Shown: positions 18,324 through 25,936, counted from the first letter of the stretch. The stretch: 58,034 bases of DNA from Nitrospinota bacterium (GCA_029879645.1 JAOUPX010000004.1:1-58034), one strand, 5' to 3'. A program made the numbers and translations. Notes: generated by a model from the letters alone, not told the origin.

Positions 18324-18731
18324 TCAGGAGGGTTCTTCCTGAGTGACGGTGGGAATGGCGGCGGCATGGTGGAGAATCATTTTCCACTCACCGCCCACTT
18401 TCTGGAACAGGTTGGTGGCATGTACTTTGGAACTCTGCACCCCGCTCATTTTGATGGAAAACAGGTTTTCCTGGCAGCTCACCCAGGCAAAATCGTCTTT
18501 AATCACCACATCCTCGTCAGACACTTTAATCTCCATGTGCTGGTTGTGACGGAAAATATCATCCCAGCTCTGGATGATCTCCTGATATCCCTTGAGCACG
18601 GGCCAACCCGGATGGATACAGCGGGCGCAGATATCGTCCTGCCAAAGGGTTTCCATCATGGATAAATCCTGTTTATTAAACGCGTCGTAAAACGACTGAT
18701 TGGCAGATAAAATGTGCTGGTCGGTATGCAT
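18324..18731 (-). CDS. SnoaL/NTF2-like (DUF4440-type) protein
   Basis: The 135-residue protein has the cone-shaped NTF2/SnoaL pattern: an N-terminal helix pair (ANQSFYDAFNKQDLSMMETLW), then CARCIHPGWPVLKGYQEIIQSWDDIF and alternating beta strands ending in ATNLFQKVGGEWKMILHHAA. This fold serves both as small-molecule enzymes and as ligand-binding domains, and the sequence does not choose between them. No signal peptide is seen. It is convergent with the membrane protein gene, only 3 bases apart. The family assignment is good; the function is unknown. Confidence 0.82.
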   Translation of the reverse strand: MHTDQHILSANQSFYDAFNKQDLSMMETLWQDDICARCIHPGWPVLKGYQEIIQSWDDIFRHNQHMEIKVSDEDVVIKDDFAWVSCQENLFSIKMSGVQSSKVHATNLFQKVGGEWKMILHHAAAIPTVTQEEPS

Positions 18732-18801
18732 AGTCGGGTGATATCCGTTTGATATTTAAGAGTATGAGAGGGAACAGGCCCTACTCTTCTATTAGAAGGG
18801 T

Positions 18802-19407
18802 TTATCCCGGAGCTTTCAACAAATATTCGAGGGCCTGGAACGTTTCTTCCGCTTCCCAGTTTTTGGCGCCGTCAACTTCGGCGACCACCATTCCCTTTTT
18901 ATCGATCACATAGGTGGTGGGAATCGTGAGAGTATGGTACTTGCTTTCCACCTGCCCCTCCGAATCGAGCAACACGGGGAAAGACAGTTTGTACTCATCG
19001 GTAAAGGCTTGAACCTTCCCAGGAGGTCCCTTGTCGAGACTGACAGCCAGAATTTCCAGCCCCTGAGAGCGGTACCTGCGGTACAGGTTCTCCATTCCGG
19101 GCATTTCCACCCGACAGGGCCCACACCAGGTCGCCCACAAGTTGAGAATTACCACCTGCCCCTTATGATCCGCCAGCTGGACGCGGTTGCCCTTCAAATT
19201 GCGCGCAGTAAATGCCGGCGCCTTAAATCCTATTTCGGGTTTTTCGATATCCACACCGGGGGGCAATTGAACATCGGCCAGTGTCACCGGGGTCTCATAG
19301 TAATGATCGACCATGATCAGAATCGCAGCGACAAACAATACCATATAAATCGCCGCGTATTTTTTAGTGAGAGTAAAGTCGCTCTTTTTTGATTCGGTCG
19401 ATTTCAT
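18802..19407 (-). CDS. TlpA/ResA-type membrane-anchored thioredoxin
   Basis: The 201-residue protein has one N-terminal signal-anchor helix (about 17-33, AAIYMVLFVAAILIMV) and a periplasmic thioredoxin fold with active site WATWCGPC (C95, C98), FPVLLDSEG and the cis-Pro loop LTIPTTYVID. Such proteins (ResA, CcmG/DsbE, TlpA) reduce apocytochrome cysteines before heme attachment. Its place as the last gene of the ccm operon, overlapping the ccmC end by 44 bases, supports that job. It could also supply electrons to the 1-Cys exported peroxidase at 12.3 kb (inference). The start at 19407 places the anchor helix correctly. Confidence 0.9.
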   Translation of the reverse strand: MKSTESKKSDFTLTKKYAAIYMVLFVAAILIMVDHYYETPVTLADVQLPPGVDIEKPEIGFKAPAFTARNLKGNRVQLADHKGQVVILNLWATWCGPCRVEMPGMENLYRRYRSQGLEILAVSLDKGPPGKVQAFTDEYKLSFPVLLDSEGQVESKYHTLTIPTTYVIDKKGMVVAEVDGAKNWEAEETFQALEYLLKAPG

Positions 19408-20074
19408 CCTTCATCCGTTCGAGCCGCACCCGCAGGCTCATCAAGAGAAAATACAGCAGGGTAAACGCCCCCAAAGCAATCAATAGGGTAATATTCATGG
19501 AAGGGTCGTTGCCGGTACCCAACCCTTGGGTTGTGATGAATTTCGGGCTCGGATGAAATGTGCGCCACCAGAGCACTGAAAAGTGAATCAAAGGTATGTC
19601 GAGGAACCCGACAATTCCTATCACAGCTGCGTATCTGGCGCGGGTGGAACCGGGTTCGCTCTGCACCCGAAGCATCAGGTAAGCTACATAAATCAACCAT
19701 AACACGAGGGTTGAGGTCAGGCGTGCGTCCCATACCCACCAGACTCCCCAGACCGGCTTGGCCCACAGGGGCCCGGTAATCAATACCAGGGTACAAAAAA
19801 CAATACCGATTTCAGCCGAAGCGTGAGCGTATATATCCCATTCGCGTTCCTTCTTCCACAAAAACAGGATACTGCACAGGAAAACAATGAAAAATGCGAA
19901 GAATGCAATCCACGCCGAAGGCACGTGAAAATACATGATGCGCTGGATGATGCCTTCCGTTTTCTCAGTCGGCACATAAATGAAAATCGCCGCCAGGGCG
20001 GTCATCACCCCCGCTCCCGCCAGTCCCAACAGCCCGTAACCGGGACTATCCGTTTCCTGTGCAACCTCACTCAT
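19364..20074 (-). CDS. ccmC: Heme exporter protein CcmC
   Basis: CcmC is the six-helix membrane protein that loads heme onto CcmE. The 236-residue product has the conserved His in FHVPSAWIAFF, the tryptophan-rich WWD segment WGVWWVWDARLTSTLVLW, and the second His in IHFSVLWWRTFHPSP. The tail (LRVRLERMKDEIDRIKKE) is charged. The ATG at 20074 lies inside the end of ccmD (8-base overlap), and the tlpA gene starts inside this gene's 3' end. Length and motifs are those of a complete CcmC. Confidence 0.95.
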   Translation of the reverse strand: MSEVAQETDSPGYGLLGLAGAGVMTALAAIFIYVPTEKTEGIIQRIMYFHVPSAWIAFFAFFIVFLCSILFLWKKEREWDIYAHASAEIGIVFCTLVLITGPLWAKPVWGVWWVWDARLTSTLVLWLIYVAYLMLRVQSEPGSTRARYAAVIGIVGFLDIPLIHFSVLWWRTFHPSPKFITTQGLGTGNDPSMNITLLIALGAFTLLYFLLMSLRVRLERMKDEIDRIKKERLYSH

Positions 20075-20219
20075 GACTTGAATCCTTTTTCAACGTTTCC
20101 TTGAGCAGGTCGAGATCCTTTTTGAGGGAGTGGCTTCGCCGGACCAGGGAAAATACATACACAAAAACTCCACCCCAGACGAAGACATTGACCGCGAATA
20201 AATACCCCAGGTTGTTCAT
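20067..20219 (-). CDS. ccmD: CcmD-like small membrane protein (50 aa)
   Basis: The minus strand from ATG 20219 to TGA 20067 encodes 50 residues starting MNNLGYLFAVNVFVWGGVF: one membrane helix (about 4-26), then the basic LVRRSHSLKKDL and a charged helical tail (LLKETLKKD). This is the CcmD plan: a short single-span protein needed to release heme-loaded CcmE from the CcmABC complex. Its position between ccmB (5 bases upstream) and ccmC (8-base overlap) is the standard one. Sequence conservation of CcmD is low, so topology and position carry the call. Confidence 0.85.
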   Translation of the reverse strand: MNNLGYLFAVNVFVWGGVFVYVFSLVRRSHSLKKDLDLLKETLKKDSSHE

Positions 20220-20223
20220 CAAA

Positions 20224-20904
20224 TCACTCCTCTAAAATATGATCGATCGTCATGATGGATGCGCTGATAAAAATGATGTCGAAACAGAGGATCAATCCTA
20301 CCCAGTTCATCATATCCGCTAGCGATTTACCATCCAGAATTTGTCCGGTCAAACGAACAGCCCCGATAGCCACCGGCACCATCAGCGGATACAGCAAAAT
20401 CGGAAGCATGATCTCACGGGTTTTCAAATTAGAAGACAAAGAGGACAATAACGTCCCCAGCGCACTGAATCCCAGCGTCCCCATAAGGATAACCCCTACC
20501 AGCGGCCCCAAATGAGACACAAGGTCCACGTTAAAAAATATCATAAAAACCGGCAGAAGGAACGTTTCCATAATCAGCAAAAAAGCCAGGTTGCTCAGCA
20601 TTTTTCCGAAGAAAATAGCGGAACGGTCTACCGGCGCCAGCATCATTCCCTGCAGGCAACCGTTCTCCTTTTCCAGCATGAACGAGCGATTGAGCCCCAG
20701 CGTACCGGCAAACAGAATGGCCACCCACAAAACACCCGGCCCCACCTCGTTGGCACTTACAATACTGAGGTTGATCGAGAAGATGAAAATCAGCATTACC
20801 AATAAGGCAAAAACGAACATGGAGCTGAACAATTCGCGGGTTTTCAATTCCGTGACGAAATCTTTCCAGACAATCGCCTTCACTTGATTCAGATAAACGC
20901 TCAT
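20224..20904 (-). CDS. ccmB: Heme exporter protein CcmB
   Basis: CcmB is the six-helix permease subunit of the CcmAB ABC complex that powers heme-CcmE release. The 226-residue product begins with the cytoplasmic VKAIVWKDFVTELKTRELF seen in the family, followed by helices such as MFVFALLVMLIFIFSI, LLIMETFLLPVFMIFF and MGTLGFSALGTLLSSLSSN, and the motif REIMLPILLYPLMVPV. It lies one base downstream of ccmA and five upstream of ccmD. The call is secure. Confidence 0.94.
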   Translation of the reverse strand: MSVYLNQVKAIVWKDFVTELKTRELFSSMFVFALLVMLIFIFSINLSIVSANEVGPGVLWVAILFAGTLGLNRSFMLEKENGCLQGMMLAPVDRSAIFFGKMLSNLAFLLIMETFLLPVFMIFFNVDLVSHLGPLVGVILMGTLGFSALGTLLSSLSSNLKTREIMLPILLYPLMVPVAIGAVRLTGQILDGKSLADMMNWVGLILCFDIIFISASIMTIDHILEE

Positions 20905-20905
20905 C

Positions 20906-21682
20906 TCAACCCCTTTGAGCCTGCTCGACTGTTTCTAGGTACAATCGTTCAAAGTCGGCCGGATCGATCTGGTCCGCCGATTCCCACAGGGCCAACTTTC
21001 CTCGGGCCATAATAGCTACCCGATCGCACATTTCCAGCCCGCGCGAAAAGTCGTGCGTGGTCATTAAAATGGTCCGCTGGTCCGTATGCAGGGCCTGTAA
21101 TTGTTCCTTCAGAATACCCGACGCATGATGGTCCAGGCCGGTATAGGGTTCATCCAGAAAAAGGATCGACGGATTGTGCACAATCGCCCGGGCAATAGAC
21201 AGCCTCTGCAACATGCCGCGACTGAAAGTCCGCACGCGATCGTGCAGACGCGCCTTCAGCCCGACTTCCTCAATGACTTCGATGGCTCGCTCCTCTGCCT
21301 GCTCCACACCGTACAGGGTCGCGTAAAACCGAATATTCTCCAGCGGCGACAAATCGGCGTATAAAAAACTGGCGTGGGAGATCACACCTATCTCGCGCCG
21401 CATGTTCGGGTCCGCTTCGATCACATCATATCCCGCCACCCTCGCAATCCCCGACGAAGGACGGGTCAACGCCGAAAGGATACGGATCAATGTCGTCTTG
21501 CCCGCCCCATTGGGACCGAACAGGCTCAGAAAGTCCCCTTTCTTCAATTCAAAGTCGATTCCACGCAAAGCTTCCAGATGACCGAAATGTTTTCGGATGC
21601 CTTGCACTTGAATGGCCGGGCTCGAGTCCAGAGGAAGGTTGGGTTCAGTCATGAGGAATTGGAAAGTTATGGACGATTCCAT
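20906..21682 (-). CDS. ccmA: Heme exporter ATP-binding protein CcmA
   Basis: This ABC ATPase (258 residues from ATG 21682; 248 from ATG 21652) has Walker A GPNGAGKT (56-63 from the first start), signature FSRGMLQRLSIARA, Walker B ILFLDEPYTGLD and switch His in TTHDF. It partners CcmB in the heme-handling complex of cytochrome c maturation. The first ATG is 7 bases after the upstream gene and the second begins MTEPNLPL; neither has a strong ribosome site, so the start is open. It sits in the middle of the ccm operon. Confidence 0.93.
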   Translation of the reverse strand: MESSITFQFLMTEPNLPLDSSPAIQVQGIRKHFGHLEALRGIDFELKKGDFLSLFGPNGAGKTTLIRILSALTRPSSGIARVAGYDVIEADPNMRREIGVISHASFLYADLSPLENIRFYATLYGVEQAEERAIEVIEEVGLKARLHDRVRTFSRGMLQRLSIARAIVHNPSILFLDEPYTGLDHHASGILKEQLQALHTDQRTILMTTHDFSRGLEMCDRVAIMARGKLALWESADQIDPADFERLYLETVEQAQRG

Positions 21683-21689
21683 CGGCGGC

Positions 21690-22019
21690 TCATGCCGCTC
21701 CCGAGGTCTTATTCCTTTTTTTCAACTGCTTTTCCAAATCGTCTATTTTCTCGAGGAAGGCCATCGCCTCCTGCTCCAGCTTGTGGTGGAGCGCTTCAAA
21801 ATCCGGTTTGGATATTTTATCGGTCTTGAAATCGAATTCCAGCTCTTTAATGGCCAGCAGCACTTCCTCTTTGCGAACCAGAAGATGTTTGTATTCTTCT
21901 TCGTCTGGGTCCAGAGGCTTAAACAACCGCTTGGGGGGAAGCTTTGAAAACAGGGGAATACCGACGGCCATCAAAATCAGGACAACAAGAATCAATTGCA
22001 GAAAGTTTGCGCCGGTCAT
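21690..22019 (-). CDS. CcmI-like small membrane/coiled-coil protein
   Basis: The 109-residue product has one N-terminal membrane helix (about 5-25, FLQLILVVLILMAVGIPLF), then a highly charged helical region (about 40-105) with VRKEEVLLAIKELEFDFKTDKIS and LHHKLEQEAMAFLEKIDDLEKQL. This matches the N-terminal part of CcmI, the apocytochrome chaperone, but the TPR domain of full CcmI is missing. It lies between ccmH and ccmA, each a few bases away. It may be a minimal CcmI or an unrelated ccm accessory; homology is suggested, not proved. Confidence 0.7.
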   Translation of the reverse strand: MTGANFLQLILVVLILMAVGIPLFSKLPPKRLFKPLDPDEEEYKHLLVRKEEVLLAIKELEFDFKTDKISKPDFEALHHKLEQEAMAFLEKIDDLEKQLKKRNKTSGAA

Positions 22020-22023
22020 AGTG

Positions 22024-22515
22024 TCAGGATTCTAGCCGGTCAAGTTCATCATGCAGCTTTTTGGAGTATTTTCCAGAGGAGGTCTCCGGTTGAGGTTCAT
22101 CCGCCTCTCCTGCCTGAGAATCGTTCTGGGCTGGCGCCTTTCGCATCCAGGATTGGATCACCTTGCGAACCCCGAAGCCGCCGATCACCAAAGCCACAAA
22201 TGGAGTAATCCATGCGGAAAGGTTAAAACCTTTTTTAGTCGGGGCCGACAGGATCGTTTCGCCATACTTGTCGACATACTGCTTGATGATCTGATCCACG
22301 GTCAATCCGGACTCCAGCTTGGCCATTAAGGTTTTGCGCGTTTCCTTGGAAGTATCGCAGGTACAATTGATCAACACCTTGCCGCATTTGTCGTCGCATT
22401 TACACATCAGCGCGTTTTCCAGATTCGCCATCTGCGACGCGGCCCAGGAATGGGTTGCGGCTGCCAGCATTACCAGCGCGGCTATAATCATCATGTAGAT
22501 TCGAATCTTTTTCAT
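22024..22515 (-). CDS. ccmH: CcmH-like thiol protein with Cys-rich motif
   Basis: The ATG at 22515 follows GGAGT and gives 163 residues; an in-frame ATG at 22653 lies inside ccmF and is rejected. There is a signal peptide (1-25, ending HSWAA) and a three-helix domain with ANLENALMCKC, DDKC and LINCTCDTS: Cys at 38, 40, 44, 51 and 53. Classical CcmH has LRCxxC. The segment GLTVDQIIKQYVDKYGETIL and the C-terminal anchor (FNLSAWITPFVALVIGGFG) are normal for CcmH. The protein should reduce apocytochrome CxxCH motifs beside CcmF. The extra cysteines are unusual and could bind metal. It starts 5 bases after ccmF. Confidence 0.88.
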   Translation of the reverse strand: MKKIRIYMMIIAALVMLAAATHSWAASQMANLENALMCKCDDKCGKVLINCTCDTSKETRKTLMAKLESGLTVDQIIKQYVDKYGETILSAPTKKGFNLSAWITPFVALVIGGFGVRKVIQSWMRKAPAQNDSQAGEADEPQPETSSGKYSKKLHDELDRLES

Positions 22516-22520
22516 AAGAC

Positions 22521-24536
22521 TTACTCCTGTGCCGGCATGAATATCGCTTCCTGACGCTTCAAGCGTTCCACCCGGCGCCGAGCTTCCAAACGGTCCGGCC
22601 AGACACAAATCATGGTTCCAAACGCGATCACCCAACCCCCAAGCCACATCCATTTAACCATCGGCTTGACGTACACCTTTAATGTGGCGGAGCTGTTGTC
22701 TGGATTAAAATCGGCCAGAATCATGTACACGTCTTCCTTGAGGGTGGAGATCAGATCCACTTCCGATACCGGCTGTTTCTGTCCCTTGTAAAATTCTTTC
22801 TCCGGCATCCCCGTCCACACTCGCTGGCCATCGCGCTCGATACCCAGTTGGGCAATGACCCGGGTCTTCGTGCTGTTTTCTTCCTTCACCAACAGCTTTT
22901 CATAAATGAAATCATAGCCGCGCAGGTGAAACCGTTCGCCCACACTCAGGTTTTTTTCCACATCATCACTGTAAGACTGCGAGCCGGCGATACCTGCAAA
23001 CAGCAGGACCACTCCCAAGTGAACAATGTACCCTCCATACCGGCTTTTGTTTTTCCACACAAGACCGGACAATGCGGAAACCGGAGACTCGCCATGGGCC
23101 TGCATGCGCGCGCCAGTACCCTTCATGAATTCGATGAGCATGGAAGTCATTACAAAGATGCACAGGATGAAAGTGATGTAAGTAAATATCTCGGATTTAT
23201 CCGTTAGCGGGACAAACGGAAACATAATGGCGCCGCCGACCGCCGCCACTGACACCGGTTTGGTAAAATTCTTTTTGAGGTTCGACCAGCTGGCCTTGCG
23301 CCAGGCAATGACCGGGCCGATGCCAATCAACGCCAGCAGAACCATTCCGATGGGCACGTTCACCTGATTGTAAAACGGCGGGCCAACGGTGATCTTCACC
23401 CCACGGAACGCTTCAGAAACGATCGGGAAAATTGTTCCCCAGAATGTCGAAAAGGCAATCCCCAGAAGAACCAGATTATTGAGCAGAAAACTGGCTTCGC
23501 GGGACAAGAACGAGTCCAATTCATTTTTGCTTTTCAACAAGGGCAGGCGAATGAGAATCATCGTCACTGCAAAAGCGATGATCACTCCCAGAAAAGCGAG
23601 AAAATAATATCCCAGCGTCGCTTCGTCAAATGTATGCACCGACTGGATCAGACCGCTGCGGGTGATGAAGGTGCCGAAGATGGTCATCACAAAAGTCAGC
23701 AAAATCAGCGACATGTTCCAGACCTTCATCATGTCCTTCTTTTCCTGGATCATCACCGAATGCAGGTAAGCGGTGGCGACAATCAAAGGCATGAAGGCCG
23801 CGTTCTCCACCGGATCCCACGCCCAGTAGCCGCCCCAACCCAGTTCGATGTACGCCCACTGCGCGCCAAACAGATTACCCATGCACAGGAAAAACCAGGA
23901 CACCAGAGTCCACTTGCGTGTCAGGCGAATCCAGCCGTCATCCAGGTTTTTGGTGAGCAGGGCGGCGGTGGCAAACGCAAAGGGTACGGTAAACCCGACA
24001 TACCCCAGGTAGAGAGTGGGCGGATGAATCACCATCCAGTAATTTTGCAGTAGTGGATTAAGGCCCCGCCCGTCTTCCGGCGGAAGGGGAATCACCTCGA
24101 AGGGATTGGTCGAAAAATTGAGGAGTACCAGAAAAAATACAGCGATAACCATCATGACTGCCAACGCGATGGGCACCAGACGAATATTTTGTTTCCGGTT
24201 CTGAATGTGGACCACCATCATGTAGGTGGTGAGAATCAGGGTCCAGAATAACAGAGAACCTTTTTGCCCCCCCCAGAACGAGGAAAACTTATAAAAGGGA
24301 TCGAGATCGATATTGGAATAAGAGGCAACGTATTGCAGGCTGAAATCGTTGATCATAAACGCCCGCCACAATACGATGGAGGAAACCATCACACAAGCCC
24401 AGACGATGATCGGGGTCTTGTCGGCGCTCAGGAATACGTCGACACGATTACTCCTGAAAGCCATGACATAGGAAACAACACCGTAGAGCGCCGTCGCCAA
24501 AGCCAATAATAAAGCAAATTCGCCTATTTCGTTCAT
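22521..24536 (-). CDS. ccmF: Cytochrome c heme lyase CcmF
   Basis: CcmF ligates heme from CcmE to apocytochrome c. The 671-residue, multi-span product has the periplasmic WWD motif WGGYWAWDPVENAAF at 234-248, GGQKGSLLFWTLILTTY (89-105), HPPTLYLGYVGFTVPF (171-186) and the THRS-like segment FITRSGLIQSVHTF. The C-terminal periplasmic domain (about 510-640) precedes a last helix MWLGGWVIAFGTMICVWP. It lies between ccmE (90 bases upstream) and ccmH (5 bases downstream). All main features are present; the call is secure. Confidence 0.96.
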   Translation of the reverse strand: MNEIGEFALLLALATALYGVVSYVMAFRSNRVDVFLSADKTPIIVWACVMVSSIVLWRAFMINDFSLQYVASYSNIDLDPFYKFSSFWGGQKGSLLFWTLILTTYMMVVHIQNRKQNIRLVPIALAVMMVIAVFFLVLLNFSTNPFEVIPLPPEDGRGLNPLLQNYWMVIHPPTLYLGYVGFTVPFAFATAALLTKNLDDGWIRLTRKWTLVSWFFLCMGNLFGAQWAYIELGWGGYWAWDPVENAAFMPLIVATAYLHSVMIQEKKDMMKVWNMSLILLTFVMTIFGTFITRSGLIQSVHTFDEATLGYYFLAFLGVIIAFAVTMILIRLPLLKSKNELDSFLSREASFLLNNLVLLGIAFSTFWGTIFPIVSEAFRGVKITVGPPFYNQVNVPIGMVLLALIGIGPVIAWRKASWSNLKKNFTKPVSVAAVGGAIMFPFVPLTDKSEIFTYITFILCIFVMTSMLIEFMKGTGARMQAHGESPVSALSGLVWKNKSRYGGYIVHLGVVLLFAGIAGSQSYSDDVEKNLSVGERFHLRGYDFIYEKLLVKEENSTKTRVIAQLGIERDGQRVWTGMPEKEFYKGQKQPVSEVDLISTLKEDVYMILADFNPDNSSATLKVYVKPMVKWMWLGGWVIAFGTMICVWPDRLEARRRVERLKRQEAIFMPAQE

Positions 24537-24626
24537 AAGTCAGCCTATCCTGCAATGACCGGCGCGGCGGAAGAACACCTTCCGGCATTACCGTAACCAC
24601 ACCGTTTTAAAAAATGGGTTTGGAAA

Positions 24627-25121
24627 TCAGATCGTCGTTTTCCCAGGCTGGATTTTAGGTGATTCCAAAGCAGGTTGTTTATTTTCCTTACCATAAGGAA
24701 TGTTTCCCGGATGGGTTTTACCCGCTTCTTTTTCCGCTTCATATTTGGACGGACAACTGGTCATCAATGTATTTGCGTGGAAAATCCCGTCCCTTCCCAG
24801 AGTGCCTTCCACAACGACCTCCCGGCCATCCTCAAACATGTCAGGCGTAACTCCTTTATATGTAACGGGTAACGTCGCCTTATTCTCTTCAATACGGAAC
24901 GAAACGTCAAGTCGATCATCCGGATTGCGATTGATGGACCCGTTAACCACTTTACCCTTCACTTTGATCCCAGCCCCATGGTATTGGGCTCCTGCGGCCT
25001 CTAATTCATCCACGGTCAGGAAAAACTTGGAGGTGGTGCTTATGCTGGTGGTGATCAGGTACCCCACTGCCAGAATAATAAAAGCACTGCCAATAACAAA
25101 TTTGATCTGCTTGTGTTTCAT
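24627..25121 (-). CDS. ccmE: Heme chaperone CcmE, CxxxY variant
   Basis: CcmE carries heme covalently between CcmC and CcmF. The 164-residue product has an N-terminal anchor (about 7-27), then an OB-fold beta barrel with VDELEAAGAQYHGAGIKVKG, VTYKGVTPDMFEDGREVVVE and GIFHANTLMTS. In classical CcmE the heme-binding residue is His in HDENY; here the equivalent place reads CPSKY (C123, Y127), the CxxxY variant known from archaea and some delta-proteobacteria. The tail is Pro/Lys-rich. It is the first gene of the operon, about 65 bases after the probable transcript start. Confidence 0.93.
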   Translation of the reverse strand: MKHKQIKFVIGSAFIILAVGYLITTSISTTSKFFLTVDELEAAGAQYHGAGIKVKGKVVNGSINRNPDDRLDVSFRIEENKATLPVTYKGVTPDMFEDGREVVVEGTLGRDGIFHANTLMTSCPSKYEAEKEAGKTHPGNIPYGKENKQPALESPKIQPGKTTI

Positions 25122-25192
25122 TATTTTATGCGCTCTGCCCCGGAATCGGGTTAAAGGATTAAAAAATAGGCTACTTTCCAGTCTTTGGACTC

Positions 25193-25222
25193 ATAGTATC
25201 ACTCCCAAAATACCCCTGTCAA
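25193..25222 (-). promoter_or_regulatory. Probable ccm operon promoter
   Basis: On the minus strand TTGACA (25222-25217) and TACTAT (25198-25193) are 18 bases apart, with no gene before ccmE at 25121. The -35 is perfect and the -10 matches four of six. It would fire away from the mraZ promoter about 200 bases to the right. Confidence 0.55.
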
Positions 25223-25429
25223 AGCAATTTACCCCCACTGCCCCGCATCGCCGTTTTATCAACCATAGAAGAATACAAACAAAAACTTGCCTAAAAACAG
25301 GTATGCCGATACCCCTGAGTTCAATTGTCGTCTGCCTGCCGACCTAATATCCCCCCCCCTCTTAATCCTAATCAGGGTTCCTCTCATTTAGAGGGGTGAC
25401 GAGCCAGTGTATATTTTTCGCTTTTTTTA

Positions 25430-25457
25430 TTGACAGAATGTCGCATTGTGTTAGCAT
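25430..25457 (+). promoter_or_regulatory. Promoter of the mraZ-dcw operon
   Basis: A perfect -35 box TTGACA (25430-25435) is followed after 16 bases by TAGCAT (25452-25457), a 4/6 match to the -10 consensus. Transcription would begin about 60 bases before mraZ. The -10 lies inside the array of GTGT boxes, so bound MraZ could block polymerase. Confidence 0.65.
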
Positions 25458-25482
25458 AGTGTCTTAATGTGTCATAAAGTGT
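25448..25482 (+). promoter_or_regulatory. Four phased GTGT boxes, likely MraZ operator
   Basis: GTGT occurs at 25448, 25459, 25469 and 25479, that is at 11, 10 and 10 base steps, each preceded by an A/T-rich triplet (last box AAAGTGT). MraZ proteins bind direct repeats with a TG-rich core spaced by about one helical turn before their own gene; AAAGTGT-like boxes are known from Mollicutes and GTGG-type boxes from E. coli. Position, number and spacing fit autoregulation by MraZ. The contact itself is inferred. Confidence 0.7.
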
Positions 25483-25524
25483 TTCTTATGGACGCAAGAG
25501 TCACCATCTCCTGGCAGAGAAGTA

Positions 25525-25908
25525 ATGAACGGTTTTTTAGGTACTTACAATGTCAACATGGACGAAAAGGGACGGCTCAACGTGCCCTCCAAGTTCAAGG
25601 CCATAATGGATCGGTTTTACGACTCCAATTTGGTGGTGGCTGTAATGGATGATTTTTTGATCGCCTTTCCCCAGAAGGAATGGCAGGTCAATGAAGAGAA
25701 ATTGAATAGTTTGTCCGGGCTGGACCGGGAAGATCGGCAAAAAATGAGGGAATTTTACTCCCGGGCCAGCGAGTGTGAGTTGAAATCCGGAAAGCTTCTG
25801 ATTCCCCAGTTTCAGCGGGAAATCGCCGGATTGAACAAGGAGGTCGTACTAGTCGGGATGTCAAAAACGTTTGAAATCTGGGCGGGGGACCGATGGAACC
25901 AATCCTGA
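25525..25908 (+). CDS. mraZ: Transcriptional regulator MraZ
   Basis: MraZ is the ring-forming DNA-binding regulator that commonly heads dcw clusters. The 127-residue product carries both SpoVT-AbrB-like halves: FLGTYNVNMDEKGRLNVPSKF (4-24) and ECELKSGKLLIPQFQREIAGL, the D.KGR and KSGK..IP motifs that contact DNA. It ends soon after FEIWAGDRW, some 15-25 residues earlier than typical MraZ (about 143-152). The ATG follows AGAGAAG closely. It is preceded by a promoter with phased GTGT boxes and followed by rsmH, 28 bases away. Identity is secure. Confidence 0.94.
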   Translation: MNGFLGTYNVNMDEKGRLNVPSKFKAIMDRFYDSNLVVAVMDDFLIAFPQKEWQVNEEKLNSLSGLDREDRQKMREFYSRASECELKSGKLLIPQFQREIAGLNKEVVLVGMSKTFEIWAGDRWNQS

Positions 25909-25936
25909 CCGCGCAGGCCGTGGGGGGGCAACCGCC

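Larger units (their letters stand above)
25122..25524. other. Divergent control region between ccmE and mraZ
   Basis: These 403 bases hold no convincing coding frame. They contain the probable ccm promoter (25193-25222, minus), a C-rich run (near 25350), and the mraZ promoter with four operator-like boxes (25430-25482, plus). The remainder shows no clear structure. Confidence 0.7.

Noticed and set aside
22516-22653. N-terminal extension of CcmH to ATG 22653
   Set aside because: It would lie inside ccmF and displace the signal peptide; ATG 22515 has GGAGT and starts with the signal peptide.
25871-25936. Longer RsmH start at 25871
   Set aside because: It overlaps mraZ and adds a Gly/Arg-rich run not found in RsmH; ATG 25937 begins at the family's YHIPVL.
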